DNA of 64,000 bases from Haliclona indistincta (GCA_964017065.1 OZ024786.1:7321047-7385046), one strand, 5' to 3'. Shown: positions 10,960 to 21,619, numbered from the stretch's first letter. Numbers and translations are program-made. The notes: generated by a model not told the origin, from the sequence alone.

Positions 10960-11700
10960 ACCTTCACAACCCGCTGCGTGTATCCATCCACTGTCTGTAT
11001 GCAACACAATCGAGTCTATTTTCCTTGACAATTATATGACTACTCACAAAACCCTGCAATCTAACCAACACTTGGTTTTAAAGTCAGCAAGTTCTTTTGG
11101 TAAATATTCACTGATTTCACTGTCACAAAATGATGTAAATGCATGTGAAGCACAAGAAGGCAAGTGATATATATTCGCACACTGTATTTACGATACCAGA
11201 ATACAACAGATAATGCTGCAACTAATACACATTAGACAGATGTCCTTATAGCACAAGTTCATCTAAACACTAAAATGTCCTATGTACTTAGAACGAACAA
11301 ACCACGATACACACATAATGTCAGTACATCACATCCTTCCTCCCTTAGTTGGAACGTGGGCTGTACCGATTATTGTCCGTGTACGAAGGGGATAACGAGG
11401 TTGAGAGTTCGTGGAAGAATATCCAGTCTTGGATTGAGATGAGTCGCTAAATATGTCAGTTTGAGTGTTCACTCCTGTCAAGCTGTTCTTACTTTTAAGT
11501 TGTGGTTTTAAAGCCGCTTCCGCAGTCTGAAGTCCGTCCTGTCAGTATGCCCTCTAGGGTAGGCACCCGCACATTATTCTATTTTTTTGGACCTATTATT
11601 CTATTCTTGAATTCTCATTGATTTACCCATTTTTTCTCCTAATAATCACCTATTATTCTTGAATCAAAAATTAATTAATAATCAAAATTGGCAATAACAT
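10960..11700. other. No gene recognised
   Basis: Mixed sequence without a recognisable domain or terminal repeat, ending in short TATTATTCT repeats at 11570-11660. Confidence 0.3.
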
Positions 11701-11714
11701 AACATTAGTATAAG

Positions 11715-11985
11715 TTACGATCGCTTGTTATATTGTACCATCAGCGACGCCTCGACATAGTCATTAAGAGAATTCTGCTGTTGGTTGCCGAAGGTATTGT
11801 TCAGAATAGAGAAAACCCGCTCTGATGCAGCAGAGGAAGGTTGTAATAAGAAAACTTGGTGAGCTGCAGACGACCAGTTAGGAAGTTCCTCAGAATGGAT
11901 TTGCCACCATTCCAAATTTCTATCTCGGACTCAGTACTCACATCAATAGCTTTTGCTAAATAAGTTGGCAGTTCATGCTTAAATT
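11715..11985 (-). pseudogene. hAT transposase C-terminal dimerisation relic
   Basis: The minus strand reads HELPTYLAKAIDVSTESEI, then after a frame change WWQIHSEELPNWSSAAHQV. It ends with QPSSAASERVFSILNNTF and YVEASLMVQYNKR. This is the typical hAT C-terminal block: WW..h...lP.l...A......ssaaSERvFS, with the catalytic Glu beside Arg. Only the last 90 or so residues remain, and the frame is broken once. It abuts a PIF/Harbinger relic directly on its upstream side, so two transposon fragments have been joined here. Confidence 0.8.
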
Positions 11986-11986
11986 A

Positions 11987-12540
11987 ATCAACTGATAACG
12001 CATGTGGACGTGTACAAACATAAGATCTAGGAATTATGTGAACAGATATAGCAATTGGTGCAGCATTACATGTGTGTATCATAATAGCTTGTTTAATTTG
12101 TTTGTCAAAAGGCACCACAGAGTCACAAAGGTTACATAGTGCGCATGAAATTCTCACAATACGGTCAAGGACTAGACATTCTTCTCCTGCTCTAGTTGAC
12201 ACATAATCTATAGGAAGTGTGCCTTGTAACATTGTGTATTTTGCCTGACTATCCCAATCACTTGTTCCACATGAATTCGAACGTTGGCGATTGAACTGGT
12301 ATTCTCCACTTCCAATGCTGTCAGCTGAGCTTTTCATTTGGTGAAGGCAGGTGATTCCGACTGAGTCAGTAATATTGAAGCCACGATCTGCAAGCACAAT
12401 GTCTCCTGGTAACAGCTTTGTGAGGATGCCACAGTGTTCAGTTAAGTACTTATCACTAACTCGTCCTCCCCAGGCTTGAGGTATAAAGCTTACAACTCCT
12501 TGCGGTGCAATGCCGATGCAATATAGGAAATCTCAGGTTC
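11987..12540 (-). pseudogene. PIF/Harbinger-type (DDE_4) transposase relic
   Basis: The minus strand reads GIAPQGVVSFIPQAWGGRVSDK, then LTKLLPGD, LADRGFNITDSVG, YTMLQGTLPIDYV and RISCALCNLCDSVVPFD. This order matches DDE_4 endonucleases of the PIF/Harbinger and THAP-associated group, where G..vSD..l.......gD..laDrGF carries the second aspartate. The central Glu region is scrambled and frame changes occur near 12400. Reading above 12540 to 12700 is open but not matched to the family. Clearly non-functional. Confidence 0.75.
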
Positions 12541-12701
12541 GTAAACGGGCGTTTATTCCAGCCTGACATAAGCCATTCCAACAATGCAGTGTGGTATTCA
12601 GGTTTTTTACATGTGTCTTTTCTCTTGCTATAGTGTGAACATGCATGAGCTTTCATGGTGGAACTTGCAGCCGACACACATACATACCCCCTTGAAACCA
12701 T

Positions 12702-13260
12702 TAACCATATCTTTTATTGTCATTATAAGTTGGCTTTAAATAGAATCAGTCATCACGTGGTCTGCATATGGAATGATAATCTGTTTGTTGATGATTATAG
12801 ACGATTGGTTGAAGGATGAACATAGGAGTTTTGCCATTGACTAAATAAGCAGGATCAATTGACACACGGTGGGATCAACTTCAAGCTGATGAACTGAATA
12901 CAGTTGAGTATAAGCAGGTTGCCGATTGAGTATAAGCAGTTTTGCCATTGACTAAATAATTAGGATCAATTGACACACGATGGGATCAACTTCAAGCTGA
13001 TCAACTGAATACAGTTGAGTATAAGCAGGCTTGTAGTGGCGGCTTGCAGCGTATCTACTTCACGATGGACCCTGATAACTATAGACAATCATCTCAGTTT
13101 CTTGAAGCTCATGGTTATCATTGAACATAGCATGAATATAATCAGGATAATAAAAAATGAATAAAATAGTGATTGTTCTGTCCCTAACAAGGCTGATTGA
13201 GTATAAACAGTTGAGTATGCAGGATTACATATGACTACTGACTATAGTAGGATTGGAGAT
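12702..13260. repeat. Non-coding stretch with a 111-bp tandem duplication
   Basis: A segment starting GTTTTGCCATTGACTAAAT at 12828 repeats at 12939 and runs to about 13028. The last part, GTTGAGTATAAGCAG, recurs several times nearby. No coding trace is visible. Confidence 0.7.
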
Positions 13261-13264
13261 GGTA

Positions 13265-13785
13265 TCATGCTATAGACTGAAATGGATATCGACACCTTTC
13301 TTGTTTGACCCAATCACATAAGCAATCTACCACATCGAGAGGAATCAACAGGTATTCTTCACCTCTGTAATGGATTATGTGCGGCGAGATTTGTTCCTCA
13401 TCTATCCATTTCCTCACAACTTCGTTTGATCTCAGAAGGGCTTCTCCTGGCTTGGGTCTTGCTTTACTTAGCATGTCTTGTTTATACAATTCGAACTCCT
13501 GCATTAGATCTTCAGTGACTATCACGTAAGAGTTTGCATCAACAGCACTTGTTCCAGTGGCCGCTTGAGCGTTGGCTCTCGATCGGACCCAACTGTCCAC
13601 AATAGTGTTAATGCCGAGGAAAAATTGGCCTGTTTCTAGCGTGACCTGTATGAGACATAATAATTGAATTTTGCAGCATTAATTTTATTCTATAATAGTA
13701 TACCTCATTGGTCCTCATTGGTCAAAGATTCTGAGAATTGTGTTTGAATGAAGTTCTTCAAGAAATGTTTCTGTGACTGAAATAA
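13265..13785 (-). pseudogene. Unrecognised spliced gene remnant
   Basis: A minus-strand exon starts after a TACAG acceptor near 13649 and reads VTLETGQFFLGINTIVDSW, SYVIVTEDLMQEFELYKQD, then RKWIDEEQISPHIIHYRGEE and a stop at 13265. The preceding segment (about 13715-13785) reads TFLEELHSNTILRIFDQ just before a possible donor. The two look like consecutive exons of one gene, but TGA follows DQ before the donor. I do not know the family. It lies directly downstream of the RecQ fragment at 13.9-14.6 kb and could belong to the same element. Confidence 0.4.
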
Positions 13786-13884
13786 AATAACTTCATTATA
13801 TTAAGTATAGTTGATGCTGTGAATCAACTATACTGAGTTAGAAAAACTATATCAACTATACTATACTATACTAATCAACTATAC

Positions 13885-14604
13885 TGAGTTGAGTCAACGT
13901 CCTGTAAATCGATTCCCATGCCCAGTGCAATGGTAGCAAAAACAATTTGAATTACACCATTTGTTTGACGCAGACTCTTAAGGATCGTATCTTTATTACG
14001 CTGTGGTGTAAACGAATGATACATTGCGAACAATCGATTTGCGGTTAGTTCGCTTGCACCAGCATGATCTTTCAGTATGATCTTTCACCTACACAAATGT
14101 AAAATTGAATCAAATAACAACAGCGGATGCCTCCATTCCTTACCAACAGATTATTCCTATTCAATACACGAAGTGTGCAAATTGGTTTGAGCATGTATCC
14201 AGAGATTGGCAGTACACAACCACTCTGGGAGTATTGATTAACTTGCTTCTCAGCAGTTTGACAAGGCCTGACATATCAATGTCATTTTCTGTGTGATCAC
14301 GTATTTCATAGTATATGTTAGGCCGATCAGGAGACTTACTAATTATAGTATGGAGAGTCTGCAGTTTTTTTTTACATCGTACATTGTGCCTCCAGCCTTC
14401 TCCAAACTCACTGTATACGTGTTCAGCTAGCTCTGCGATCGTGTTGAAGGATTTTGTAATTCCTCCACCACCTTCATTCAACTTCACAGCACAACACTGC
14501 TTTGGTTTCCTTACGTAGATGGAATTTTCAATGGTTTCAAGTATCCTAAAAGATGGCGATAAAAGGGAAGAAGCATGAATGAATCGTTTCTCTTTTAAGT
14601 TCAA
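13885..14604 (-). pseudogene. RecQ-type DNA helicase relic, second RecA lobe
   Basis: The minus strand reads SPDRPNIYYEI, then LVKLLRSKLINTPRVVVYCQSL. After an interrupted interval it reads RLFAMYHSFTPQRNKDTIL and IQIVFATIALGMGIDLQDV. In RecQ-family superfamily-2 helicases this is the R.NI.Y.. start of lobe two, the VIYC helicase motif IV region and the FATiAlGMGID motif V. The ATPase lobe with Walker A is not adjacent. There are stops between the two blocks. It is one of several RecQ fragments in the window. Confidence 0.7.
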
Positions 14605-14687
14605 TGGAGTCTAGTTAGTTGCACTCAGAAGCAGGTGTAGGTGGTAGCACCACAGTCTCAGTCATAAAGAATGGCAGCCTGACCATT

Positions 14688-15285
14688 CTATCTGGCCCAA
14701 TGTCCTGACCACAATCCCGTGGAATTCAGTATACTGGCCAGTGCATATTTTTGGTCTCTCGACAGAGTATTAGTGGACCTTCCCCTCAGGACACGGGAAT
14801 AAGTGTTGATAGTCTCACGCATGTTGAACAGAAAGTCGGCTTTATAAGCAAACGAAGAGTGGAGGAAGGGCTTCTTGGAAGATGTGTTCGTGCATGATGT
14901 CTTTGACCTACAATTGTATGAATAATGACGTAATACTTTTGGATATTTAATTACCTCTGTGAGTGTTAAATCTGTGTACACAGTGAACTCTACACGATAA
15001 TTATGGAACGAGGACTCAGGTAGAGATTCCAACTCAGTGAATAGTTTGTTCACAACTTTCAACTTACTGGACACTCCTGTATTGAAATTCTGAACACAAT
15101 AGAGTTGAAATTTACATACCCTTCAATGTCTTTGGAATTGTTTTTTTTGCCCTTGAACCTCAACTTCACCTCATGCAAGAAGCATGGATACACAGTTACG
15201 TGGCAATGATGATGGACGTGAGGATTCTCAACCTCGTAATTGAAGTAGTGGTACTTCCTCAATCTCGAAATTGTAGCATTGTAGT
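14688..15285 (-). pseudogene. Unrecognised open segments, probably exons of one gene
   Basis: Two adjoining minus-strand segments are open. One (15059-15262) is histidine-rich (PHVHHHCHVTVYPC). The other (14688-15074) reads KVVNKLFTELESLPESSFHN, EVIKYPKVLRHYS and then RDQKYALASILNSTGLWSG. They join by a possible intron near 15065. I cannot assign a family. Position just upstream of the RecQ relic suggests the same element or locus. Confidence 0.35.
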
Positions 15286-15882
15286 AAAGTTATTCCTGTT
15301 ATTAGAAAGTTTTTCGATTTTCTTTAATGACTTAAGGAGTAAGGTTTACTGATTTTGTGTGGGTTATAATCTTCTACACAGTACATGGTCATGTAAAAGT
15401 GTGTGGTGTTGATAGTGGTAGTTCACTGACGATAGATGCATTGATGTATTTATTCAGTCTGGCCTGAAGCATTTATTCGGCAGACTATTGGATTCACGAT
15501 CAAACCACCAACATTCAAACGTGTTCTATTTTGAACTTATTGCCACTTGTCTCATCAGATTGTAAAATAATTGGTAGAACAAATGGCTGTACTACTACCA
15601 GCAAGTAGCCACGTCTGTGACACTGACTTATGTTATTTTCTAAATTACAAGCAATGTAAGCTGAATGAAGGAATTTCATGAAGGACTGTATCTACTAATC
15701 CTAGTCCGGTAGGTGACACGATCTGGAACTTCATCATGTTTCACGTAAAGTAGAATATTGTACCATAATAACCAGTTGAAGGATTGACACATTGATGAAA
15801 TAATAAATGTCTAGCGGATAAGTAACTGAATATTCTCCACTACGATCACAAATACACACCCTGACTCTGCCTCTTTCCCTGT

Positions 15883-16456
15883 TTACAAATCGAGTGACGA
15901 CTTATTTAACGTTATAATCAGCACGTCTTCTGCTTCTGTAGGGAACAGCTTCAAGTTCCATGATAACACATGCTGGGTACAGTGCTGACTGTCATTTTCC
16001 TCATTATTATTTTCATTCCCTAATCTCTTGTTCTTCTTGTTAAATGGGCAGTCCCTATGGCTGCTTCTCTGGTGTGTGGTGCTTCCACACCCTCCTACAC
16101 CCTTTACCACCAATAGGCTGTGAGGGAGCCACCGGTAACTGTCCGGATGGCAGGGGTAGTGGTAGTAGTGGTGGGTCGGCTTGGATGCCGGTATCAGGGG
16201 TGTCTCCTGTGTGCTCGGCTCGCTCCTCCCGCACAATAGCCCGAATCCTGCCCATCAGATCCTCCAGGTCCACCTGCACTACCTGTGCCTGTTGACTGGT
16301 CGATGGCTGTCCAGTCGTGGCGGGCACGGGGGCGGAGTCAGCGTTGGTAGATGGTCCCGATCCTCCACGAAGGGTGTAGGGTACCGTTCGACCTTCCCGG
16401 CCGCGCTCAGTTGTTCCTCGTCCAGCTCCCTGACTGCGGCCCCTTCCTCGAGCCAT
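15883..16456 (-). pseudogene. Zinc-knuckle gag-like ORF, copy with intact start but a frameshift
   Basis: From the ATG at 16456 the protein begins MARGRGRSQGAGRG. It then has a helical acidic block (VDLEDLMGRIRAIVREERAE) and a proline-rich linker. The frame breaks at the knuckle, where GGKGCRR continues in another frame as CGSTTHQRSSHRDCP, then KKNKRLGNENNNEEND and a tail to the stop at 15883. The C-x2-C...H...C arrangement suggests a zinc knuckle, as in gag-type and other transposon nucleic-acid-binding proteins. The second copy (42682-43257) has the knuckle in frame but a nonsense change near the start. Confidence 0.55.
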
Positions 16457-16499
16457 CACGCGCAAAAGGCGGCGAGAGAATTAATATAACACAGGAGAG

Positions 16500-17490
16500 A
16501 GAAGACCTCTGTCACGCACACGTTATAAGCTGTTCACCTCTGTCTCACGTGACAAGGCGTGGCCCCTCGCTTATTAACTGTTCTTATGATTTCACGCATA
16601 AACAAGGATTTAATTGAATTTCAATAATAATTAAGTAGATAACTGGAACCTTTTATACAATTGAAGCCACCCCTTTTAGAAGACAAAAGAACAATAGGAA
16701 TTTGCCTGGTCCAGTTTTTTAGTCATTGTACTGCACCATCCACTTCTCAAGTTTCCCTCTTTGCCACCCAATTCTTCCCACTCATTAGCTAAAAAGAAAG
16801 AGAAGACGTAAGATTTATATCAAACTGCCAGCTATAATGTCTGTGCCTTTGCTCCACATCACCAACAAGTCCCATTAGATAGTTAATGAAACTTTTACTT
16901 CGATGTTTAGCAGAGTATGCATGTTAAAAATACTTATGATATTAGTCACCTATTCGTCTATTCGTCACACTAATAGTCACATGATGATTGTTAAATCTGT
17001 GTATCACTATAACAATAGTAATTATTATGTAATTATAGACAGCTATTGATGGTATAACTGATGGTGTAAAGTTGATAGTCAACGAAGAGATGAGATAAAT
17101 CTTTTCATACTTTTGCTTGTTAGTTTCAGCCTAAAAATGTATTTTAATTATAAATCTACACTTTGAGGTATACCTATAGTGTGACGAATAGAGAGTGTGA
17201 TGAATATGACGAATGATCAATTGCAATCCTTTCCTTCGACAAATGATCAATTGCCATCCTTTAGAAGACACCCCTCCCTCTTCTGATAGCAACCGAGATG
17301 GAAGCAGTAGTGAGTGAATCTCAGTGTTGATTTCTGTTTGACAGTCACTAGTGCTTTTAAATGCTTACTAAAATGCAACATAAATGCTGATTGAGTCTCT
17401 ATGACGCTCGCATAACCCATTCGATCTAACACAATCAATAACTGAATGCATGAGATTCTTGGCCCAACCATTCTTTAAAACATATTTTAA
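16500..17490. other. Unit interior without recognised gene
   Basis: The stretch is conserved with copy 2 (43290-44300) but shows no clear domain. Short motifs repeat locally: GATCAATTGCCATCCTT occurs twice near 17215-17265, and CTATTCGTCACAC occurs near 16950-16970. Confidence 0.4.
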
Positions 17491-17497
17491 AGCAATC

Positions 17498-17585
17498 ATA
17501 GCTCGCTTAGCAAAGTGCTTGCTCATGCCTGAGGCACAATGACACCTGAGTGTATTAATACACTCAGAGGCATAGCTACCAGATC
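17498..17585 (-). pseudogene. Smad MH1 exon-like fragment inside unit copy 1
   Basis: The minus strand reads SYASECINTLRCHCASGMSK and then HFAKRAM. The Smad4-like gene at 55.6 kb has [20 protein letters not shown] and then QFAKRAI at the start of its MH1 domain. At DNA level about 80 aligned bases agree at roughly three quarters of positions, including AGCTATGCCTCTGAGTGT and TTTGCTAAGCGAGC exactly. The frame continues for some 40 codons (IALKYVLKNGWAKNLMHSVI) before a stop. The fragment recurs in unit copy 2. Confidence 0.65.
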
Positions 17586-18080
17586 TTCTTTTAGAAATGG
17601 GTGCTTGATCAAATTTCGGAGACAAGCATATATGTATCTAGGATTTCTTGCCTCCGATGTGGGTATGTTAATTCAATTAGGCTTTCACATGCCTCAGGCA
17701 TAGGCTTTTTCCTTCGAAAGTCCTCTGTTATTTTGTTTAGCAAGTTGAAATTTCACGACAGAATGATTTAATCATTTTAGGATTTATTTATTCTGTTTAT
17801 TGCATGCCCTATAATATATATATAGCATAGCCGCTAATTTGAATCAGCACGCAATGAGTCATGCAATATAGCAATAATGTTATGTAAAAATAGTATGCAT
17901 TTAGGGACCGTCTGCACACTGTACTAAAACAAACCACTCATACTGCTCTAGTGTATAATGTAATATAAAAAATATATTTTAGTAATAATGTGGTCACTAA
18001 CAATTAGTGTCATACTAAATTTTATCACAAACCTTTTTTGAGTTGAGTCTTGAGTTCCAATTGAAGGCAGTTCAGTTTAA

Positions 18081-18362
18081 TTATGCAACGCTTTCTTTTA
18101 TAAGCCGTTTATAATGCAACCCTTGATATGCATGTAGTGGAGCATCCCGAACAAGGAATTTGCGAGCCACATTTTTATAACTTCCGGAATCACACGCCAT
18201 AATGCATTCTTTCACTTGTGTACATGAATGACTTAAATATCCTCTAGGACAACTGCAACCACATCGTTGTTTGTCCGCATGTATTGAAGCTCCTAAATTA
18301 TGGACAATAGAATAACGAGCTGCAGGGACATCCCGTGTTGCGCATGGCGGGGAAGTGATAGA
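18081..18362 (-). CDS. Conserved cysteine-rich open frame, copy 1
   Basis: A 93-codon minus-strand frame without an obvious ATG runs to a TAA at 18081. It reads YSIVHNLGASIHADKQRCG, CSCPRGYLSHSCTQVKEC and RDAPLHAYQGLHYKRLIKE, with about eight cysteines. The copy at 44871-45152 keeps the whole frame, and one base difference seen between them (GTC/GTA, both Val) is synonymous. It lies just downstream of the OB-fold ORF on the same strand. It could be an exon of the same gene. I do not recognise the family. Confidence 0.4.
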   Translation of the reverse strand, partial: SITSPPCATRDVPAARYSIVHNLGASIHADKQRCGCSCPRGYLSHSCTQVKECIMACDSGSYKNVARKFLVRDAPLHAYQGLHYKRLIKESVA

Positions 18363-18699
18363 TCAACTCATATATAGGATTTGACCCATTTCTCAACAGA
18401 AAATCAAGTTTTTTTCTTGGCTACGATATGCCTCGTGGCTCCGTCCACCGAGGCGTAGACAGTGATTGTTATAGATAGAATAATGAGTCAGCTGCTATAG
18501 ACATTGCAATGGCAAGACTGGATTGAGCATAATGTAACTTGTTATGTGCAGTCTTTGCAAACAAAATTCTCAGGAATAACAGTCAGCTCTCTGCCATTAG
18601 TGAATTGTTGCAAATCCTTCTTGGTTAAACATATTGTGCCATGCCTTATCCAATACTTTTTGGTTTTGGTTGTGTTGATTGCATTGTCATTATCAATAT

Positions 18700-19467
18700 C
18701 TAATAATACGGTGATTGCACGGAGTTTATACGGAGCATCGTATCTGCGTACCGTTTAAAGTATTCCCACATCGGTAGTAAACGGTATCCGTGTTTTAAAC
18801 AAATGGCAGCCCGTGTTTCCCCCGTTATTGCACAAACACGGCAACCGTTCGATGGAAGTACGTTCTCCACCTTCCTGCACTGTTTTCCCTGTGTTGCCAT
18901 CAACAGTCTGCTAGTCGAATCAGCAATAACAGCATCCTGCTTCACAAGTCCTGGCCTGACGTCCACCTCATCGTGCAACTTCAGGACTTTAGCATTTACA
19001 CTGATCCATGTGTCCTGGTCCAAACGTTGCAGATTTTCCAGTTTAAAAATCGTAGGCTCGGCAAGCAGCCTTGTAGAAGTACGCGGTACGTCATTATTTG
19101 CCGTGATATTTTTCGGAGATTTCCTGATCCGAGCGTTGTCTTTGATGATAACTTCGTATTCATGAGTATAGTCGGAGAGTTGCTCTTTACAGCCGTCTAA
19201 AAGAACAGGTTCCTCATTCTTGCAAAAATCAGACAATGCCTCTTGCTTCTTATCAGAAAAACCTACCAACCTTTTGCCACCCGAAGAATCATTAAGTCTA
19301 CCATGGAAAAAACTACCATTGACCATTTCTGATGACAGCATTGCAACCAGTCCATCTATTCGTGCTAACTTGCACGGAGTAAGACATTTCAGTTCTTTGA
19401 ACTTGATCACTTGTACTAAATCGACTTCTCGTTGACTCTTTTTTGATCGATCTTCCATAACCTCCAC
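18700..19467 (-). CDS. RPA-like tandem OB-fold ssDNA-binding protein, copy 1
   Basis: The 255-residue frame reads LVQVIKFKELKCLTPCKLAR, then GRLNDSSGGKRLVGF and DGCKEQLSDYTHEYEVIIKD (residues about 17-112). A second block follows: WISVNAKVLKLHDEV and VRPGLVKQDAVIADSTSRLL (about 154-190). Both have the spacing of OB folds as in the replication protein A large subunit, and the second resembles the v.akVl.l......kqd..iaD.t pattern. The likely start is the Met of MEDRSKK. The frame is uninterrupted, and it ends PMWEYFKRYADTMLR. Copy 2 is missing 23 bases near the 3' end. No helicase or nuclease accompanies it. Calling it transposon-borne is inference from duplication; a host ssDNA-binding paralogue is the alternative. 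Confidence 0.55.
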   Translation of the reverse strand: MEVMEDRSKKSQREVDLVQVIKFKELKCLTPCKLARIDGLVAMLSSEMVNGSFFHGRLNDSSGGKRLVGFSDKKQEALSDFCKNEEPVLLDGCKEQLSDYTHEYEVIIKDNARIRKSPKNITANNDVPRTSTRLLAEPTIFKLENLQRLDQDTWISVNAKVLKLHDEVDVRPGLVKQDAVIADSTSRLLMATQGKQCRKVENVLPSNGCRVCAITGETRAAICLKHGYRLLPMWEYFKRYADTMLRINSVQSPYY

Positions 19468-19703
19468 ACTTACTGCAACTAAAGTTACTCCAGCATTGCT
19501 GTATCTTTAACTGTAGCGATGCGCATGCGCACAACCGAACTACCTATCACATAACGATAGTATACAATGGAACCCCTCTTAGAAGTGTGCCGTTTTCTGT
19601 AAAATTCTCCTATGACACTGCAAAATTTCTCTCTGGAGAGACATTAATGGTTGCTTGGTACACTAGCTGTATCTTCAATAAGTTATTGATCAGCAACTAA
19701 TGA

Positions 19704-20640
19704 ATGTAACTTGCAACATGCTCTGCTACAGATGCATTAGGCCGAGGCTGATGCTTAGATTTTGGTTTAGATGAGGTCTCTTTTATCTTGACATGGTCTT
19801 AAATAGTTTGTGCCATATTGAGCCAAAAGATGTTCTACCAATTGAGACACTGTGTCAAAGCCTGATGCGGCAATCGCTTACTTTGGCATACACTTTGATC
19901 AGTGACTAGCCAAGCTGAGACATGTATTAGTAGCCACAGCATTGAAGGGTTGTTATTGTAATGGATAACCACTGTATTGAAACACACACTATATAGAGAT
20001 TAGCTGATGATAGTCACATTAAAGCAGATCCAACAGGTTATATTTATTGAAGACGGCGAATCGCTTGTTCTCTGTTGATAGCGACAATTGTCTTGTGTAT
20101 CGGCGAAATCGCTTTTTCTTCACTAGCCGTGTAGTATCGAGTTGTCGAGTTCTTTTAGTAGTCTCGTCCTGGAACTTAAAAAGTGGACCTGGAGTCAACC
20201 CTCGCAAAACATTATAGCTTTTGATGCTCGAGCTTTTGATGCATCATTGCAAAACCATTCATGTGCAGACACATTCAGTGAGGATTTATCGCAGGTAAAG
20301 ATTCTTTTTGAGTTGACGATTATGTGTCAACCTTTTTTATGTGCTCTGTAGTGGGTGGTATAGAATAGCAGCCATGATCATGATCAGCCATGATCATCAG
20401 CCATATTTTATCAGTAGAAGATACATACTATCTAAAAATCCACATCGTACAGGAAAAGATTTCAGCAAAACTTCTCAATTTCTTCTTTAGTACTGATTTA
20501 CAGGACGAGGATTAAATTTGATATCTTTTCTTCTTAATGTAATATCAGTGATAAGAAGAATCTCTAATTGTTGGGATCGGGGCTTATTCCAAGTTTGTAG
20601 TTTGTGTACCATATAGCAGAAAGTGTACAGCTAGGCAGGG
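19704..20640. other. Unit copy 1, right arm without recognised gene
   Basis: This part matches copy 2 at 51028-51940 (for example the AACATGCTCTGCTACAGATG block). Short open frames exist on the minus strand (residues such as LDTTRLVKKKRFRRYTRQLS), but no domain is visible. Confidence 0.45.
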
Positions 20641-20690
20641 TGCAGATGTGGCTAGTTACTTCTGCCTAGGCCGTACACTTTGTCTTGCAC
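20631..20690. repeat. Terminal hairpin of unit copy 1
   Basis: AAAGTGTACAGCTAGGCAG is mirrored by CTGCCTAGGCCGTACACTTT with one mismatch or indel and a loop of about 20 bases. Copy 2 has the same hairpin at about 51929-51990, and similarity between the copies stops just beyond it. A hairpin at one end is a known trait of rolling-circle (Helitron) elements, but no CTRR end was established. Confidence 0.55.
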
Positions 20691-20904
20691 CTGCTCGTCT
20701 TTTTTGTTGACAACATGGAAATTAATCAACAAATCATGGCACTTTCTTAGACGTGGCCTCCTCTGCTGCCGGATCTCCTCAGCAATCAAGTTCCGCATCT
20801 CATAGATAGTCTCTTCACTGAATCCCCTCTGGACTGGGTTAGCTGTTGGAAAAATTACATAGTTGTGATGAATTTCAAAACTTACAGGAAGCTGTCACCT
20901 CTGT

Positions 20905-21350
20905 AATAGTAGCATGAGTTGCCACTGCCTCCTGTTGGCTAGGCGATACTACTTTACGGAGGTGGAAAGGCTGTCAGACGTGTGTCTCTACAACTTCTCC
21001 ATGCTTTCTCGGGTCTTCTCCCTATCTAAAAAGGACTTTTCCCTGCCTTCATGGCTGTTGTCAATGTTGGAAGAAGGGGGATGTTGTAACGCCTCAAAAC
21101 GTCTTCACCAAGTCGGTTTAGTTGGTTAGTGGGCGCCCGTTCTTGACGACCAGAGCAAGCTCTGAATCAGTTGAGCTGGTTGGCAGGTTTGGCCGAATGT
21201 TCTCCACATAGTGGATGAATGCTGCACGTCCAGGGCCTCTCATTATTATCACCGCCGGCCCTAGACTTGAGGTAGTCTTGTGCAGGCCGACGGTAAAGTT
21301 GATGACATAATTATGGTCCTGACACCTGGTAGTTGCGAGCCTCAGACATT
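20905..21350 (-). pseudogene. Tyrosine-recombinase-like transposon relic
   Basis: The minus strand reads LRLATTRCQDHNYVINFTVG, LGPAVIIMRGPGRAAFIHYV, ENIRPNLP and LALVVKNGRPLTN. It then reads LGEDVLRRYNIPLLPTLTTA and, in a shifted frame, a decayed end HTSDSLSTS..YRLANRR. The last part resembles the H...t..kyY end of tyrosine recombinase-type proteins found in lower-metazoan transposon genes. At least two stops and one frame change break it. The assignment is tentative and rests on overall order. Confidence 0.4.
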
Positions 21351-21619
21351 GTCTATCTTACCCCAACTCCTTGCCGCTGCCAATTTCCATAGGTCACCTA
21401 ATAAATGATTTCAAATCTTTAAATGTAAGAAAATCTTGACTACTGTCATCTGCAGCACCGTCTGTTCGTCAAATGGAAGCTGACAGAGTTTGTAAATGTA
21501 TCTTCAAGGGTGATGAATCTCTATTGCTCTGATAAGTTTCATGATTAAATTACTCATTTTGCATGTGGCTAATGACAAGCTTTTCAAAAGATCACCATTA
21601 TTCTGTGTACCAAGTCGTT

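Larger units (their letters stand above)
15355..20690. repeat. OB-fold unit, copy 1
   Basis: This 5.3-kb stretch is repeated in the same order at 42397-51990. The left part (15355-15880) is F1 sequence. Then follow a zinc-knuckle ORF, an MH1-like fragment, a cysteine-rich ORF and a tandem OB-fold ORF, all on the minus strand. Homology ends immediately after an imperfect hairpin (20631-20690). Differences from copy 2 include a small indel near 17950 and missing blocks after 19573 and after 19705, where copy 2 has about 1.33 and 3.2 kb extra. No terminal inverted repeats or transposase are visible. Confidence 0.85.

Noticed and set aside
18840..19435. Plus-strand frames opposite the OB-fold ORF as genes
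   Set aside because: They are antisense shadows of the better supported minus-strand frame and contain no domain.
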